From assembly GCA_016463045.1 (NCBI GenBank), contig JAEMSB010000081.1, positions 1-11,532 on the forward strand: a stretch of DNA of 11,532 nt. The letters are read 5' to 3'. A model generated the notes under the pieces. The model searched no databases. It saw only the letters and a program-made list of their open reading frames with translations, and was not told the DNA's origin. Both the position numbers and the translations under genes were made by a program. This document shows positions 1-6,428 of the stretch, in pieces; within the stretch, counting starts at the first letter, position 1; every line of letters starts with the position of its first letter. The DNA comes from Niveispirillum sp. (GTDB lineage: Bacteria; Pseudomonadota; Alphaproteobacteria; Azospirillales; Azospirillaceae).

Positions 1-1
1 G

Positions 2-463
2 GACCCCGCCACCTTCGCCCGCACCATTGATGTCAACCTGATCGGTACGGTCAATTGTCTGGCCGCCATCCTGCCCGGCATGATCGCGGCTGGGCGGGGG
101 CAGGTGGCGGTGGTGTCCTCTGTGGCGGGCTATCGCGGTTTGCCCCGGTCCCTGGCTTATGGTGCATCCAAGGCGGCGTTGAACAATATGACCGAGAGCC
201 TGAAGCTGGATGTGGAGCGGTATGGGATCAAGGTGCAACTGGTCTGCCCTGGCTTCATCAAGACGCCCCTGACCGACAAGAATGATTTTCCCATGCCCTT
301 CCTGATGCCGGTTGAGAAGGCGGCGGCGCGGCTGGTAGCGGGGCTTAAAGGCAACGGGTTCCAGATAACGTTCCCGCGTCGCTTTACCTGGCTGCTTCTG
401 CTGTTGCGCCGTTTTCCCGATGCACTGTATTTCATGATGGTCCGTGGAACCGTGCCGAAATAA
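2..463 (+). CDS. SDR family NAD(P)-dependent oxidoreductase, 3' part
   Basis: The frame is open from the window edge, so the N-terminal Rossmann motif that binds NAD(P) lies outside. The visible 153 residues carry the rest of a classical short-chain dehydrogenase fold: the NxxG-like stretch DVNLIGT, the catalytic serine in VVSSVAG (Ser39/40 of the visible part), the catalytic YGASK motif (Tyr53, Lys57) and the PGFIKTPLT segment after the active site. The last 30 residues, rich in Phe, Arg and Leu (FPRRFTW then a leucine run), resemble SDRs that from memory occur beside DUF1365, a flavin amine oxidase and a cyclopropane-fatty-acid synthase-like methyltransferase in proteobacteria. It probably reduces or oxidises a lipid-like substrate; the substrate is not visible. 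The next gene follows after 44 bases on the same strand, so the two are probably co-transcribed. The fold is certain, the specific role is not. Confidence 0.9.
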   Translation, partial: DPATFARTIDVNLIGTVNCLAAILPGMIAAGRGQVAVVSSVAGYRGLPRSLAYGASKAALNNMTESLKLDVERYGIKVQLVCPGFIKTPLTDKNDFPMPFLMPVEKAAARLVAGLKGNGFQITFPRRFTWLLLLLRRFPDALYFMMVRGTVPK

Positions 464-507
464 GCGCCGGGAACGGCCCCTTGGGAAACGGCTTGGATCG
501 GGTTGGC

Positions 508-957
508 ATGGGATCGGTGAATGGACAGGTTCCGGTGGATCAGGCGCTGGCCGCCTATATCCGCTTTTATCAGGAACTGCGACCCGAAACGGTGGCGCGG
601 CTGGACCGGCTGGCCGTGCCGGACGTGCATTTCAAAGACCCGTTTAATGATTTCCGGTCGCGCGACCGGATGAAGGCGGTGTTCACTTCCATGTTCGACG
701 TGCTGGAACAGCCGCGTTTTATCGTGCGCGACCATGCTGTGTCGGAACAGACGGCTTACCTGCGCTGGGGTTTTGTCTTCCGCCGCAAGGGACAGCCGCG
801 CCCCAGCACCATCGAGGGCATGTCAGAGGTGCGGTTCGATCTGGCCGGACAGGTGACCAGCCATATCGACCATTGGGATGCCGCAGAGCAGTTTTATGAA
901 AAGCTGCCCCTGCTGGGCTGGGTGCTGCGCAAGATCAAGGCCTATATGGCGCATTAG
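508..957 (+). CDS. NTF2/SnoaL-like family protein
   Basis: A small protein of 149 residues if it starts at the ATG at 508. A TTG at 481 and a GTG at 517 are also in frame, and no ribosome site clearly decides between them. The pattern is that of the NTF2/SnoaL cone fold: an N-terminal helix (AAYIRFYQELRPETVARLDRL), then VHFKDPFNDFRSRDRMKAVFTSMF, and beta strands ending in VTSHIDHWDAAEQFYEKLP. The FKDPFND and HWDAAEQFYEKLP segments fit the subgroup that accompanies an SDR in lipid-modifying clusters. Such clusters contain a cyclopropane-fatty-acid synthase-like enzyme and, in Rhodobacter, respond to singlet oxygen. The fold often binds or isomerises small hydrophobic compounds, but no catalytic role can be read here. 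It sits directly behind the SDR gene and is probably in the same operon. An 8+6 bp hairpin follows it. Confidence 0.8.
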   Translation: MGSVNGQVPVDQALAAYIRFYQELRPETVARLDRLAVPDVHFKDPFNDFRSRDRMKAVFTSMFDVLEQPRFIVRDHAVSEQTAYLRWGFVFRRKGQPRPSTIEGMSEVRFDLAGQVTSHIDHWDAAEQFYEKLPLLGWVLRKIKAYMAH

Positions 958-964
958 CGCTTGT

Positions 965-1006
965 CGCGGGGCCGGCGGCGGCATACCTCCCTATGCCGCA
1001 CCCGCG
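965..1006 (+). terminator. Two-part stem-loop between NTF2-like gene and panC
   Basis: The outer arms CGCGGG (965-970) and CCCGCG (1001-1006) and the inner arms GCGGCATA (978-985) and TATGCCGC (992-999) are perfect complements. The inner loop is CCTCCC, and an asymmetric bulge lies on the 5' side (971-977). The hairpin begins 8 bases after the upstream stop codon and ends 22 bases before the panC ATG. No T-run follows on the plus strand, so it may be a weak terminator, an mRNA 3'-end protector, or a structure in the panC leader. The pairing is seen; the role is inferred. Confidence 0.5.
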
Positions 1007-1028
1007 AAACAGACCTTGAGCCGATATC

Positions 1029-1868
1029 ATGAGCCTGCCTGTCGTCCGCACCGTCGCCGATCTGCGTGAACAGGTGTCTGCGTGGAGGCAGGCGGGGCTG
1101 CGCACGGCCCTGGTGCCCACCATGGGCGCCCTGCATGACGGGCACCTGACCCTGGTGCGGCGCGGGCGCGAACTGGCCGACCGGGTGATCGCCACAATCT
1201 TCGTGAACCCCACCCAGTTCGGCCCGAATGAGGATTTCAGCCGCTATCCGCGTGATGAGGCCGGCGACGCCGCCAAGCTGGCCAGTGCTGGCTGCGACCT
1301 GCTGTTCGCGCCGACGGTGGATGTGATGTATCCGGCGGGTTTCACCACCAGCATCGATGTCGGCCCCGTCACCACCCGCTGGGAGGGCGCCTTCCGCCCT
1401 GGCCATTTCCAGGGTGTGGCGACGGTGGTGACCAAGCTGCTGTTGCAGGCCGGTGCCGATGTCGCCTGTTTCGGGGAAAAGGATTACCAGCAGCTCTGCA
1501 CCATCCGGCAACTGGTCCGCGACCTGGATATCCCCGTGCAGATCGAAGGCGTGCCGACGGTGCGCGAGGCGGATGGGCTGGCCCTGTCATCGCGCAACGC
1601 CTATCTGTCGCCTGAACAGCGGCAGGTGGCGGGGCAGCTCAATCGCGTCATGCGCGGCGTGATCGACCGTCTGCACGCCGGAGAGGCGGTGGACGCGGTC
1701 TTGGCGGCGGGCACAAAGGCCCTGCTGGATGCCGGCTTCACCGCCGTTGACTACCTGGCCTTGGTCGACGCCCTGACCCTGGAACCCCTGATGCAGCCCG
1801 GCAAAGGTCGTCTGATCTGCACCGCCCGGCTAGGCGGGGTGCGGCTGTTGGACAATATGGCGGTATAA
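1029..1868 (+). CDS. panC: Pantothenate synthetase (pantoate--beta-alanine ligase)
   Basis: PanC joins pantoate and beta-alanine, using ATP through a pantoyl-adenylate intermediate. This is the last step of cytoplasmic pantothenate synthesis on the way to coenzyme A. The 279-residue length is normal for the family. Motifs run in order: the HIGH-like PTMGALHDGH at residues 30-39 (His36, His39), FVNPTQFGPNEDFSRYPR, CFGEKDYQQL with GEKD at 149-152, and LSSRNAYLS with SSRN at 187-190 (the KMSKS-like ATP loop). All key residues are intact. The ATG at 1029 puts the motifs at the usual distance from the N-terminus, although the sequence just upstream has only a weak ribosome site. panB and panD are not adjacent, so the gene stands alone, behind an upstream hairpin and convergent with a glyoxalase gene. 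Confidence 0.97.
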   Translation: MSLPVVRTVADLREQVSAWRQAGLRTALVPTMGALHDGHLTLVRRGRELADRVIATIFVNPTQFGPNEDFSRYPRDEAGDAAKLASAGCDLLFAPTVDVMYPAGFTTSIDVGPVTTRWEGAFRPGHFQGVATVVTKLLLQAGADVACFGEKDYQQLCTIRQLVRDLDIPVQIEGVPTVREADGLALSSRNAYLSPEQRQVAGQLNRVMRGVIDRLHAGEAVDAVLAAGTKALLDAGFTAVDYLALVDALTLEPLMQPGKGRLICTARLGGVRLLDNMAV

Positions 1869-1874
1869 GAAATA

Positions 1875-1896
1875 GGGCGGACCCGCCGGCCCGCCC
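1875..1896 (-). terminator. Possible terminator shared by convergent panC and glyoxalase genes
   Basis: GGGCGG (1875-1880) and CCGCCC (1891-1896) form a 6-bp all-GC stem with a 10-base loop in the 37-base gap between the two stop codons. Read on the minus strand the stem is followed by TATTTCTTAT, a U-rich tail, so it fits best as the terminator of the glyoxalase gene. On the plus strand the following sequence is only moderately pyrimidine-rich. The short stem and long loop keep confidence low. Confidence 0.4.
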
Positions 1897-1905
1897 CTGC
1901 TTTCC

Positions 1906-2325
1906 TTACCACACGCCCGTATTGGGCATGCTGGTCCAGGGTTCTGCCGGGGGCAGGGAGCCGCCCTTCTGCAACAGCTCGATCGAGATATTGTCGGGCG
2001 AGCGGACGAAGGCCATGCGTCCGTCGCGCGGCGGACGGTTGATGGTCACGCCCTTGTCCATCAGCGACTGGCAGGTGGCATAGATGTCATCCACCTCAAA
2101 CGCCAGATGGCCGAAATTGCGCCCGCCCGTATAGACTTCCGGGTCCCAGTTATAGGTCAGTTCCACCTGCGCGTCCGGCGTCTCATCGGCGGCCAGGAAG
2201 ATCAGGGTGAAGCGGCCCGCCTGGTTTTCCATGCGGCGCAGTTCCTTGAGGCCGAGCTTGTTGCAGTAGAAATCCAGCGACTGCTCCAGGTCGGTCACAC
2301 GGACCATGGTATGCAGGTATTTCAT
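1906..2325 (-). CDS. gloA: Lactoylglutathione lyase (glyoxalase I)
   Basis: Glyoxalase I converts the hemithioacetal of methylglyoxal and glutathione into S-lactoylglutathione, detoxifying a by-product of sugar metabolism in the cytoplasm. The 139 residues form two beta-alpha-beta-beta-beta halves of the vicinal oxygen chelate fold. The four metal ligands known from the E. coli enzyme line up here as His5 (LHTMVRV), Glu55 (VELTYNW), His73 (FGHLAFEVDD) and Glu116 (ISIELLQ), so the enzyme should be active. The HTMVRVTDLEQSLDFY opening is typical. The ATG at 2323-2325 (read from the minus strand) places His5 where expected. The C-terminal tail after the last ligand (GGSLPPAEPWTSMPNTGVW) is slightly longer than in E. 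coli. The gene stands alone, convergent with panC and divergent from the ammonium sensor gene, with no obvious functional link to either. Confidence 0.94.
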   Translation of the reverse strand: MKYLHTMVRVTDLEQSLDFYCNKLGLKELRRMENQAGRFTLIFLAADETPDAQVELTYNWDPEVYTGGRNFGHLAFEVDDIYATCQSLMDKGVTINRPPRDGRMAFVRSPDNISIELLQKGGSLPPAEPWTSMPNTGVW

Positions 2326-2558
2326 CGTTTCTTATCCAAGGGTTGGCGGAAATCCGATCCCCCTAACATGGGGCATCGGCGGGCAATATCCCAGCCCCGG
2401 CATGCAATTGTTCCCCGGCGCCCCCGCATAATCGCCATGAAAGTTCGATTGCAATGCAGCATGATCCGTGTTGGCATGGATGTTAGCGGTGTCACGCAAT
2501 AATATTCACCAATATTTCCGGCCCACCCCCAACGGGAGGGGGGAAGGCGTCGGCGGGG
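2326..2558. promoter_or_regulatory. Divergent intergenic region between gloA and the Amt-kinase gene
   Basis: A 233-bp spacer that must hold promoters for both flanking genes. Its right half is clearly AT-richer than the surroundings and contains AATATT twice (2501-2506 and 2511-2516, four bases apart) and the 8-bp palindrome ATTGCAAT (2448-2455). TTGGCA at 2471-2476 is a good -35-like hexamer, but no convincing -10 lies 16-18 bases from it. No small gene with a credible start and composition was seen. The regulatory role is inferred from position and composition. Confidence 0.45.
2534..2547 (+). promoter_or_regulatory. Purine-rich ribosome binding site of the Amt-kinase gene
   Basis: The run GGGAGGGGGGAAGG ends 11 bases before the ATG at 2559 and 17 bases before the next in-frame ATG at 2565. 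It supports a start at one of these two codons. Either leaves the first membrane helix of the Amt domain complete. Confidence 0.55.
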
Positions 2559-4697
2559 ATGTGGATGACGAGTGATCCGGTCGTTCATCTATGGGTCCTG
2601 ACCGCGACGGCCCTGGTCTTCGCGATGCAGCTGGGATTCTGCCTGCTGGAGGTCGGGTTCGTCCGGGCCAAGAACTCCATCAATGTCGCCATCAAGAATG
2701 TGATGGATTTCTGCATCGCCGGCTTCCTGTTCTGGCTGTTCGGTTATGCCATCATGTTCGGGCCCAGCTGGCTGGGCCTGATCGGCACGGGCGGTTTCAT
2801 GCCCGACCATCTGGATGCCGCGACGCCCCTGGTCTTCATCCTGTTTCAGATCATGTTCTGCGGCACTGCAACGACGATTGTGTCGGGCGCGGTGGCCGAA
2901 CGCATGGGCTATGGCAGCTATATCGTCGTCTCGGCCCTGCTATCGGCCCTGATCTATCCGGTTTTCGGGCATTGGGCCTGGGGTGGGATGGCAGGACCGC
3001 AGAGCCAGGGATGGCTGTCGGCGCTGGGCTTCATCGATTTCGCGGGTTCCACCGTGGTGCATTCGGTGGGGGGCTGGCTGTCGCTGGCTGCCGTTCTGGT
3101 CATTGGGCCGCGTACCGGGCGCTTTGATCCCGGCGTGCGCGCGCTTGGCAGCAACAACCTGACCATGGCGGCGTCGGGCGTGCTGGTCCTATGGTTCGGC
3201 TGGCTGGGTTTCAATGGCGGGTCGGTGCTGGGTGATCTGGACAAGGCGCCGGGGGTATTGCTGAACACCGTGGTGGCGGGCTGTGCCGGTGGCCTGACGG
3301 GGCATTTTGTTTCCGTGCTGATGGAGCCGAAGCCGCGCGTCGAACATTTTCTCAACGGTATTCTGGGCGGTCTGGTCGGCATTACGGCCTGTGCGCTGGT
3401 GGTCAGCACCGGGTCGGCTGCCATCATCGGGGCCGTGGCCGGGATCATCGTCATTGCCGGCGGCGTGCTGCTGGACCGGTTGAAGATCGACGATGCCGTG
3501 GGCGCCGTGCCGGTGCATCTGTTCGCCGGTATCTGGGGCACCTTGTGCGTGGCGTTGTTCGGGGATGTCGCCCTGTTCGGCACGGGCCTGTCGCGGTGGC
3601 AGCAACTGGGCGTGCAGCTGACGGGTGTAGCGGCCTGCGGCGTCTTTACCTTTGGCAGCGGTTATATCCTGCTGCGGGTCATCAACCGCATCTTCCCGCT
3701 GCGCATTGATGTGGAGGCGGAACGGCTGGGCCTGAACGTGGCCGAACATGGCGCCACATCCCCCATGCTTGACCTTGCCGCCGAGATGGAGCGTCACCGC
3801 CAGGAGGGCAAGTTCGACCGGCCCGTGCATGTGGAACCGCAATCGGATGTGGAACTGATCGCCGCCCAGTATAACCGCGTCATCGACCGGGTGACGTCGG
3901 AGATCCAGCGCCATTCCCTGCTGCTGGAGGAACTGGGCAAGGCCAAGGTGGAGGCGGAGAATTCCAACCTCGCCAAGTCGCAGTTCCTGGCCACCATGAG
4001 CCATGAGTTGCGCACGCCGCTGAATGCCGTCATCGGTTTTTCACAGCTGATCGCCGATCAGGCCTATGGTCCCATCGATGAACATTATGTCGAACATGCC
4101 CGCGACATCCATGATGGCGGCAAGCATCTGCTGGCCCTGGTCAATGATGTGCTGGATTTCTCACGGCTGGAGGCGGGCAAGTTCCAGCTGAATGAACAGC
4201 CGCTGGATCTGGCCCGTATCCTGCGCGGCGTCCATCGCCTGATGCAGCCCTTGGCCGAAAGCGGCAGCATGGGCCTGATCCTGGATGTCTCCCCCGACCT
4301 GCCGGCCCTGCAGGCCGATGAACGCGCCATCCGGCAGATCCTGATCAATCTGGTCGGCAACGCGGTCAAGTTCACGCCGGCGGGCGGCAAGGTAAAATTG
4401 TCGGCCAGTTTCGAACCCGATCGCCGCCTCTGCCTGACCGTGTCGGATACGGGTATCGGTATGGACCCGTCCATGGTTTCCAAGGCGCTGGAACCCTTCA
4501 CGCAGCTTGAAGGCGGGCTGGCCAAGGGTCATGGCGGGTCGGGCCTTGGCCTGTCGTTGGTCAACGCCCTGGTGCGTCTGCATGACGGAACGCTGGTCAT
4601 TCAGACATCGCCGGGCAAGGGCACCAGCGTCCATATTCGCTTCCCCATCGCCCGCACCATTGAACGGGCGGCGGAGAAGGACCGGCGGACGGGTTAA
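2559..4697 (+). CDS. Amt-type ammonium channel fused to a histidine kinase (ammonium sensor kinase)
   Basis: One 712-residue chain. Residues 1 to about 375 form a complete Amt/Rh domain of about eleven membrane helices, beginning with the signature region LLEVGFVRAKNS. Pore residues known from E. coli AmtB are kept: the twin histidines at His168 (TVVHSV) and His320 (VPVHLF), Asp160, the Phe gate residues Phe100 and Phe218, Trp141 and Ser222. After a short linker comes a HAMP-like segment (about 402-447), a coiled coil, then a HisKA domain with phospho-acceptor His482 in MSHELRTPLN. The HATPase_c domain has N box Asn601, DTGIG at 630-634 and GGSGLGL at 659-665. All kinase motifs look active. 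The design matches the known Amt-kinase sensor class (Kuenenia Ks-Amt5). It probably reads external ammonium at the inner membrane. No response regulator or glnK is adjacent, so its partner is elsewhere. Whether it also transports ammonium cannot be told. Confidence 0.95.
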   Translation: MWMTSDPVVHLWVLTATALVFAMQLGFCLLEVGFVRAKNSINVAIKNVMDFCIAGFLFWLFGYAIMFGPSWLGLIGTGGFMPDHLDAATPLVFILFQIMFCGTATTIVSGAVAERMGYGSYIVVSALLSALIYPVFGHWAWGGMAGPQSQGWLSALGFIDFAGSTVVHSVGGWLSLAAVLVIGPRTGRFDPGVRALGSNNLTMAASGVLVLWFGWLGFNGGSVLGDLDKAPGVLLNTVVAGCAGGLTGHFVSVLMEPKPRVEHFLNGILGGLVGITACALVVSTGSAAIIGAVAGIIVIAGGVLLDRLKIDDAVGAVPVHLFAGIWGTLCVALFGDVALFGTGLSRWQQLGVQLTGVAACGVFTFGSGYILLRVINRIFPLRIDVEAERLGLNVAEHGATSPMLDLAAEMERHRQEGKFDRPVHVEPQSDVELIAAQYNRVIDRVTSEIQRHSLLLEELGKAKVEAENSNLAKSQFLATMSHELRTPLNAVIGFSQLIADQAYGPIDEHYVEHARDIHDGGKHLLALVNDVLDFSRLEAGKFQLNEQPLDLARILRGVHRLMQPLAESGSMGLILDVSPDLPALQADERAIRQILINLVGNAVKFTPAGGKVKLSASFEPDRRLCLTVSDTGIGMDPSMVSKALEPFTQLEGGLAKGHGGSGLGLSLVNALVRLHDGTLVIQTSPGKGTSVHIRFPIARTIERAAEKDRRTG

Positions 4698-4699
4698 GC

Positions 4700-4790
4700 C
4701 GCTGGCATGAGTTTCTAACTCATGCCAGCGCAGGCCGGCGACTGCCGGCCCGCCGCACATGCGGCGTGAGCCAAGGGCGCGGATGCGCCC
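4700..4790. repeat. Four tandem perfect hairpins between convergent genes
   Basis: Four adjacent inverted repeats fill the gap between the Amt-kinase stop (4697) and the DUF1203 stop (4812). Hairpin 1 has 14-bp arms (4700-4713 and 4717-4730) around TCT. Hairpin 2 is GGCCGGC/GCCGGCC (4733-4739 and 4744-4750) around GACT. Hairpin 3 is CGCCGC/GCGGCG (4751-4756 and 4761-4766) around ACAT. Hairpin 4 is GGGCGC/GCGCCC (4775-4780 and 4785-4790) around GGAT. No T-run follows on either strand. It probably stops transcription from both sides and may be a copy of a dispersed intergenic repeat; both roles are inferred, while the pairing is exact. Confidence 0.75.
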
Positions 4791-4811
4791 GCCCGGCGTT
4801 TGAGGGCACAC

Positions 4812-5279
4812 TTACATACGGTCGACCCGCCCGGCATAGCATCCGCGCCGGGCCAGATGCACATGCAGATACGCCACCTCTGACCGGGCCAGATACTGCC
4901 GGAACAGGGCGTCGGCGTCCTTGCCGTCCACCACATCGGCATCGACGATCATGTCATCGCCGTCATAGGCGCGGACGGACAGGATGCGCTTGGCCATCAT
5001 TAATGGCACCTCATCCGTCGCCACCGCCGTGTCGGCATGACCTTCGGTGACGAAGATCGGCCCCTCGGCGCGGTAGGGCGTGTGGGCCGGTTGATGCTGA
5101 TAGGATAGCAGCAGGACATCGGTGCCCGCCGGCACATCGGCCAGCGTGACGCGGCAGGGATACAGCCCATCCTGCGGCGCCGTCATGCGCCGGATGCCGC
5201 GTTGGGCCAGCGCCTGATCGTCCAGGCCGAACAGGGGGGCGAAGGGTGCGGATTGCAGGCCGCTGACAATATAGGACAT
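4812..5279 (-). CDS. DUF1203 domain-containing protein
   Basis: A 155-residue protein of unknown function that fits the DUF1203 family along its whole length. The family pattern is visible as YPCRVTLADVPAGTDVLLLSYQHQ (about residues 40-63), then PYRAEGPIFVTEG, and a C-terminal region with YDGDDMIVDADVVDG and EVAYLHVHLARRGCYAGRVDRM. The Cys and His residues in YPCR, HQP and LHVHLARRGCYAGR are typical of the family, but no reaction has been assigned to it that I know of. There is no signal peptide or membrane segment, so it is probably cytoplasmic. It lies 72 bases behind the oxidoreductase gene on the same strand and may be the last gene of a ctrA-oxidoreductase-DUF1203 transcript. GGAG about 8 bases before the ATG supports this start. 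Confidence 0.87.
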   Translation of the reverse strand: MSYIVSGLQSAPFAPLFGLDDQALAQRGIRRMTAPQDGLYPCRVTLADVPAGTDVLLLSYQHQPAHTPYRAEGPIFVTEGHADTAVATDEVPLMMAKRILSVRAYDGDDMIVDADVVDGKDADALFRQYLARSEVAYLHVHLARRGCYAGRVDRM

Positions 5280-5351
5280 GAGGGCGCTCCATCATTGGGG
5301 ATGGGGCGACGATGGCAGGCCAGGGCCGCAGCAGCGACCCGGTTCTTGCGG

Positions 5352-6428
5352 TCACAGCAGCCAGCGCCCCTCGGCCCAGCGCAGGGCCCATAGGGCGGTG
5401 CGGCCCAGCATCCAGCGCCGGCCCCAGGCGGCCAGCGCCTCGCCATTGCCCAGGTCGAAGAACAGGGGCGGTTTGCGCGGCGATGCCCGGCGGGGCACCA
5501 GATCAATGGCCATCGCCGTCAGATTATCGGTCAGCGTGCCCCAGCCTGGATGGCGCCCGCCATCTGCGCTGACCGCCTCTCCACCCGCCAGCACATGTTC
5601 CAGCCCGCCGACAAACAGCTTGGCATCACAGCGCAGGCGACCGTTCGCATCGACATCCAGCCCGCTGGTTTTCAGCCAGTCCGGCCCCGCCCCGCCGGTC
5701 GCATTCAAGAACAGGTCGAAGGCGATGCGGTCACCATTGACCAGCACGGCCTCATTCCCCTCCACCCGCGCCACGGGTGCCTTTTCGATCAGGATGGCGC
5801 CATGGGTCGACAGGATTTCCGCCAGCTTAACCCCCGCCGGTCCCGGCAATCCCGTCAGGATCAGGCCGCGCATCAGCAGGGTGACAGCCACATGCCCGCC
5901 CAGCATGGCGGCAAGATTGATGATCGACAGGGCGATGCGCACCGCCTCTACCCCGCCGCCGGCAATGGTCAGGGCGACGACGCGACCCGGATGCTGCTCA
6001 AACCGCGCTTCCAGGGCCGAACGCAGGTCCAGCAGACGGGACAGGGGGCGGGTGGCGAAGCAGCGGGCATGGCCCTGCGTGCCGGGCAGGGGCCGGGTGC
6101 CCGCATCGGGCGCGATGGAAAGCAGGTCGAAGGGGACGGGCTCCCCCTCATGCCGATGCACAAGACCCGCCTTCAGGTCCAGGCCCAGAACGGCATCATC
6201 GATGAAGCCGATGCCCGCATCCCGTGCCAGGGCGCCGGCATCCAGTCGGGCGGTTGCGGGATCGATCCGCCCGGCCAGCAGGGCCGGCACGGCCTCTGCC
6301 CAAACCTGCGGCGCAGGGGACAGCAGCGTGGTCTTGTGCCCAGCCCGGCCCAGGGCGGAAAGGCGTTTCAACAGGGGCGGGCGGGCGTGCCCGCCGCCCA
6401 GAAGCAGGATACGCTGTGGCCTGCTCAA
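5352..6428 (-). CDS. FAD/NAD(P)-binding oxidoreductase, NDH-2-like
   Basis: With the TTG at 6428 as start the protein has 358 residues. The TTG overlaps the ctrA TGA (TTGA) and places the first dinucleotide-binding motif at the very N-terminus (ILLLGGGHAR, Gly11-His14). The second Rossmann motif is VALTIAGGGVEAVRIAL near mid-protein. LFLNATGGAGPDWL and the C-terminal FVGGLEHVLAGGEAV correspond to the two later FAD contacts of the disulfide-reductase superfamily. The final segment (LFFDLGNGEALAAWGRRWMLGR) resembles NADH dehydrogenase-like flavoproteins, including those fused to SelD in other bacteria; no SelD domain is present here. Two oddities stand out: the usual GD of the last FAD motif is GE, and no redox CxxC pair is seen. 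It probably transfers electrons from NAD(P)H to a quinone or a small acceptor. An in-frame upstream start at 6491 would lie inside ctrA and is unlikely. Confidence 0.82.
   Translation of the reverse strand: MSRPQRILLLGGGHARPPLLKRLSALGRAGHKTTLLSPAPQVWAEAVPALLAGRIDPATARLDAGALARDAGIGFIDDAVLGLDLKAGLVHRHEGEPVPFDLLSIAPDAGTRPLPGTQGHARCFATRPLSRLLDLRSALEARFEQHPGRVVALTIAGGGVEAVRIALSIINLAAMLGGHVAVTLLMRGLILTGLPGPAGVKLAEILSTHGAILIEKAPVARVEGNEAVLVNGDRIAFDLFLNATGGAGPDWLKTSGLDVDANGRLRCDAKLFVGGLEHVLAGGEAVSADGGRHPGWGTLTDNLTAMAIDLVPRRASPRKPPLFFDLGNGEALAAWGRRWMLGRTALWALRWAEGRWLL

Noticed and set aside
2471..2487. Sigma-54 promoter (TTGGCA ... TTAGC) before the ammonium sensor gene
   Set aside because: Attractive for a nitrogen gene, but the spacing from GG to GC is 11 bases instead of 10 and the -12 box is TTAGC, not TTGC. 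Sigma-54 does not tolerate this spacing well.
4715..4942. A 75-codon minus-strand frame across the hairpin array and the DUF1203 3' end
   Set aside because: It reads through the inverted repeats in a different frame from DUF1203 and shows no protein likeness.
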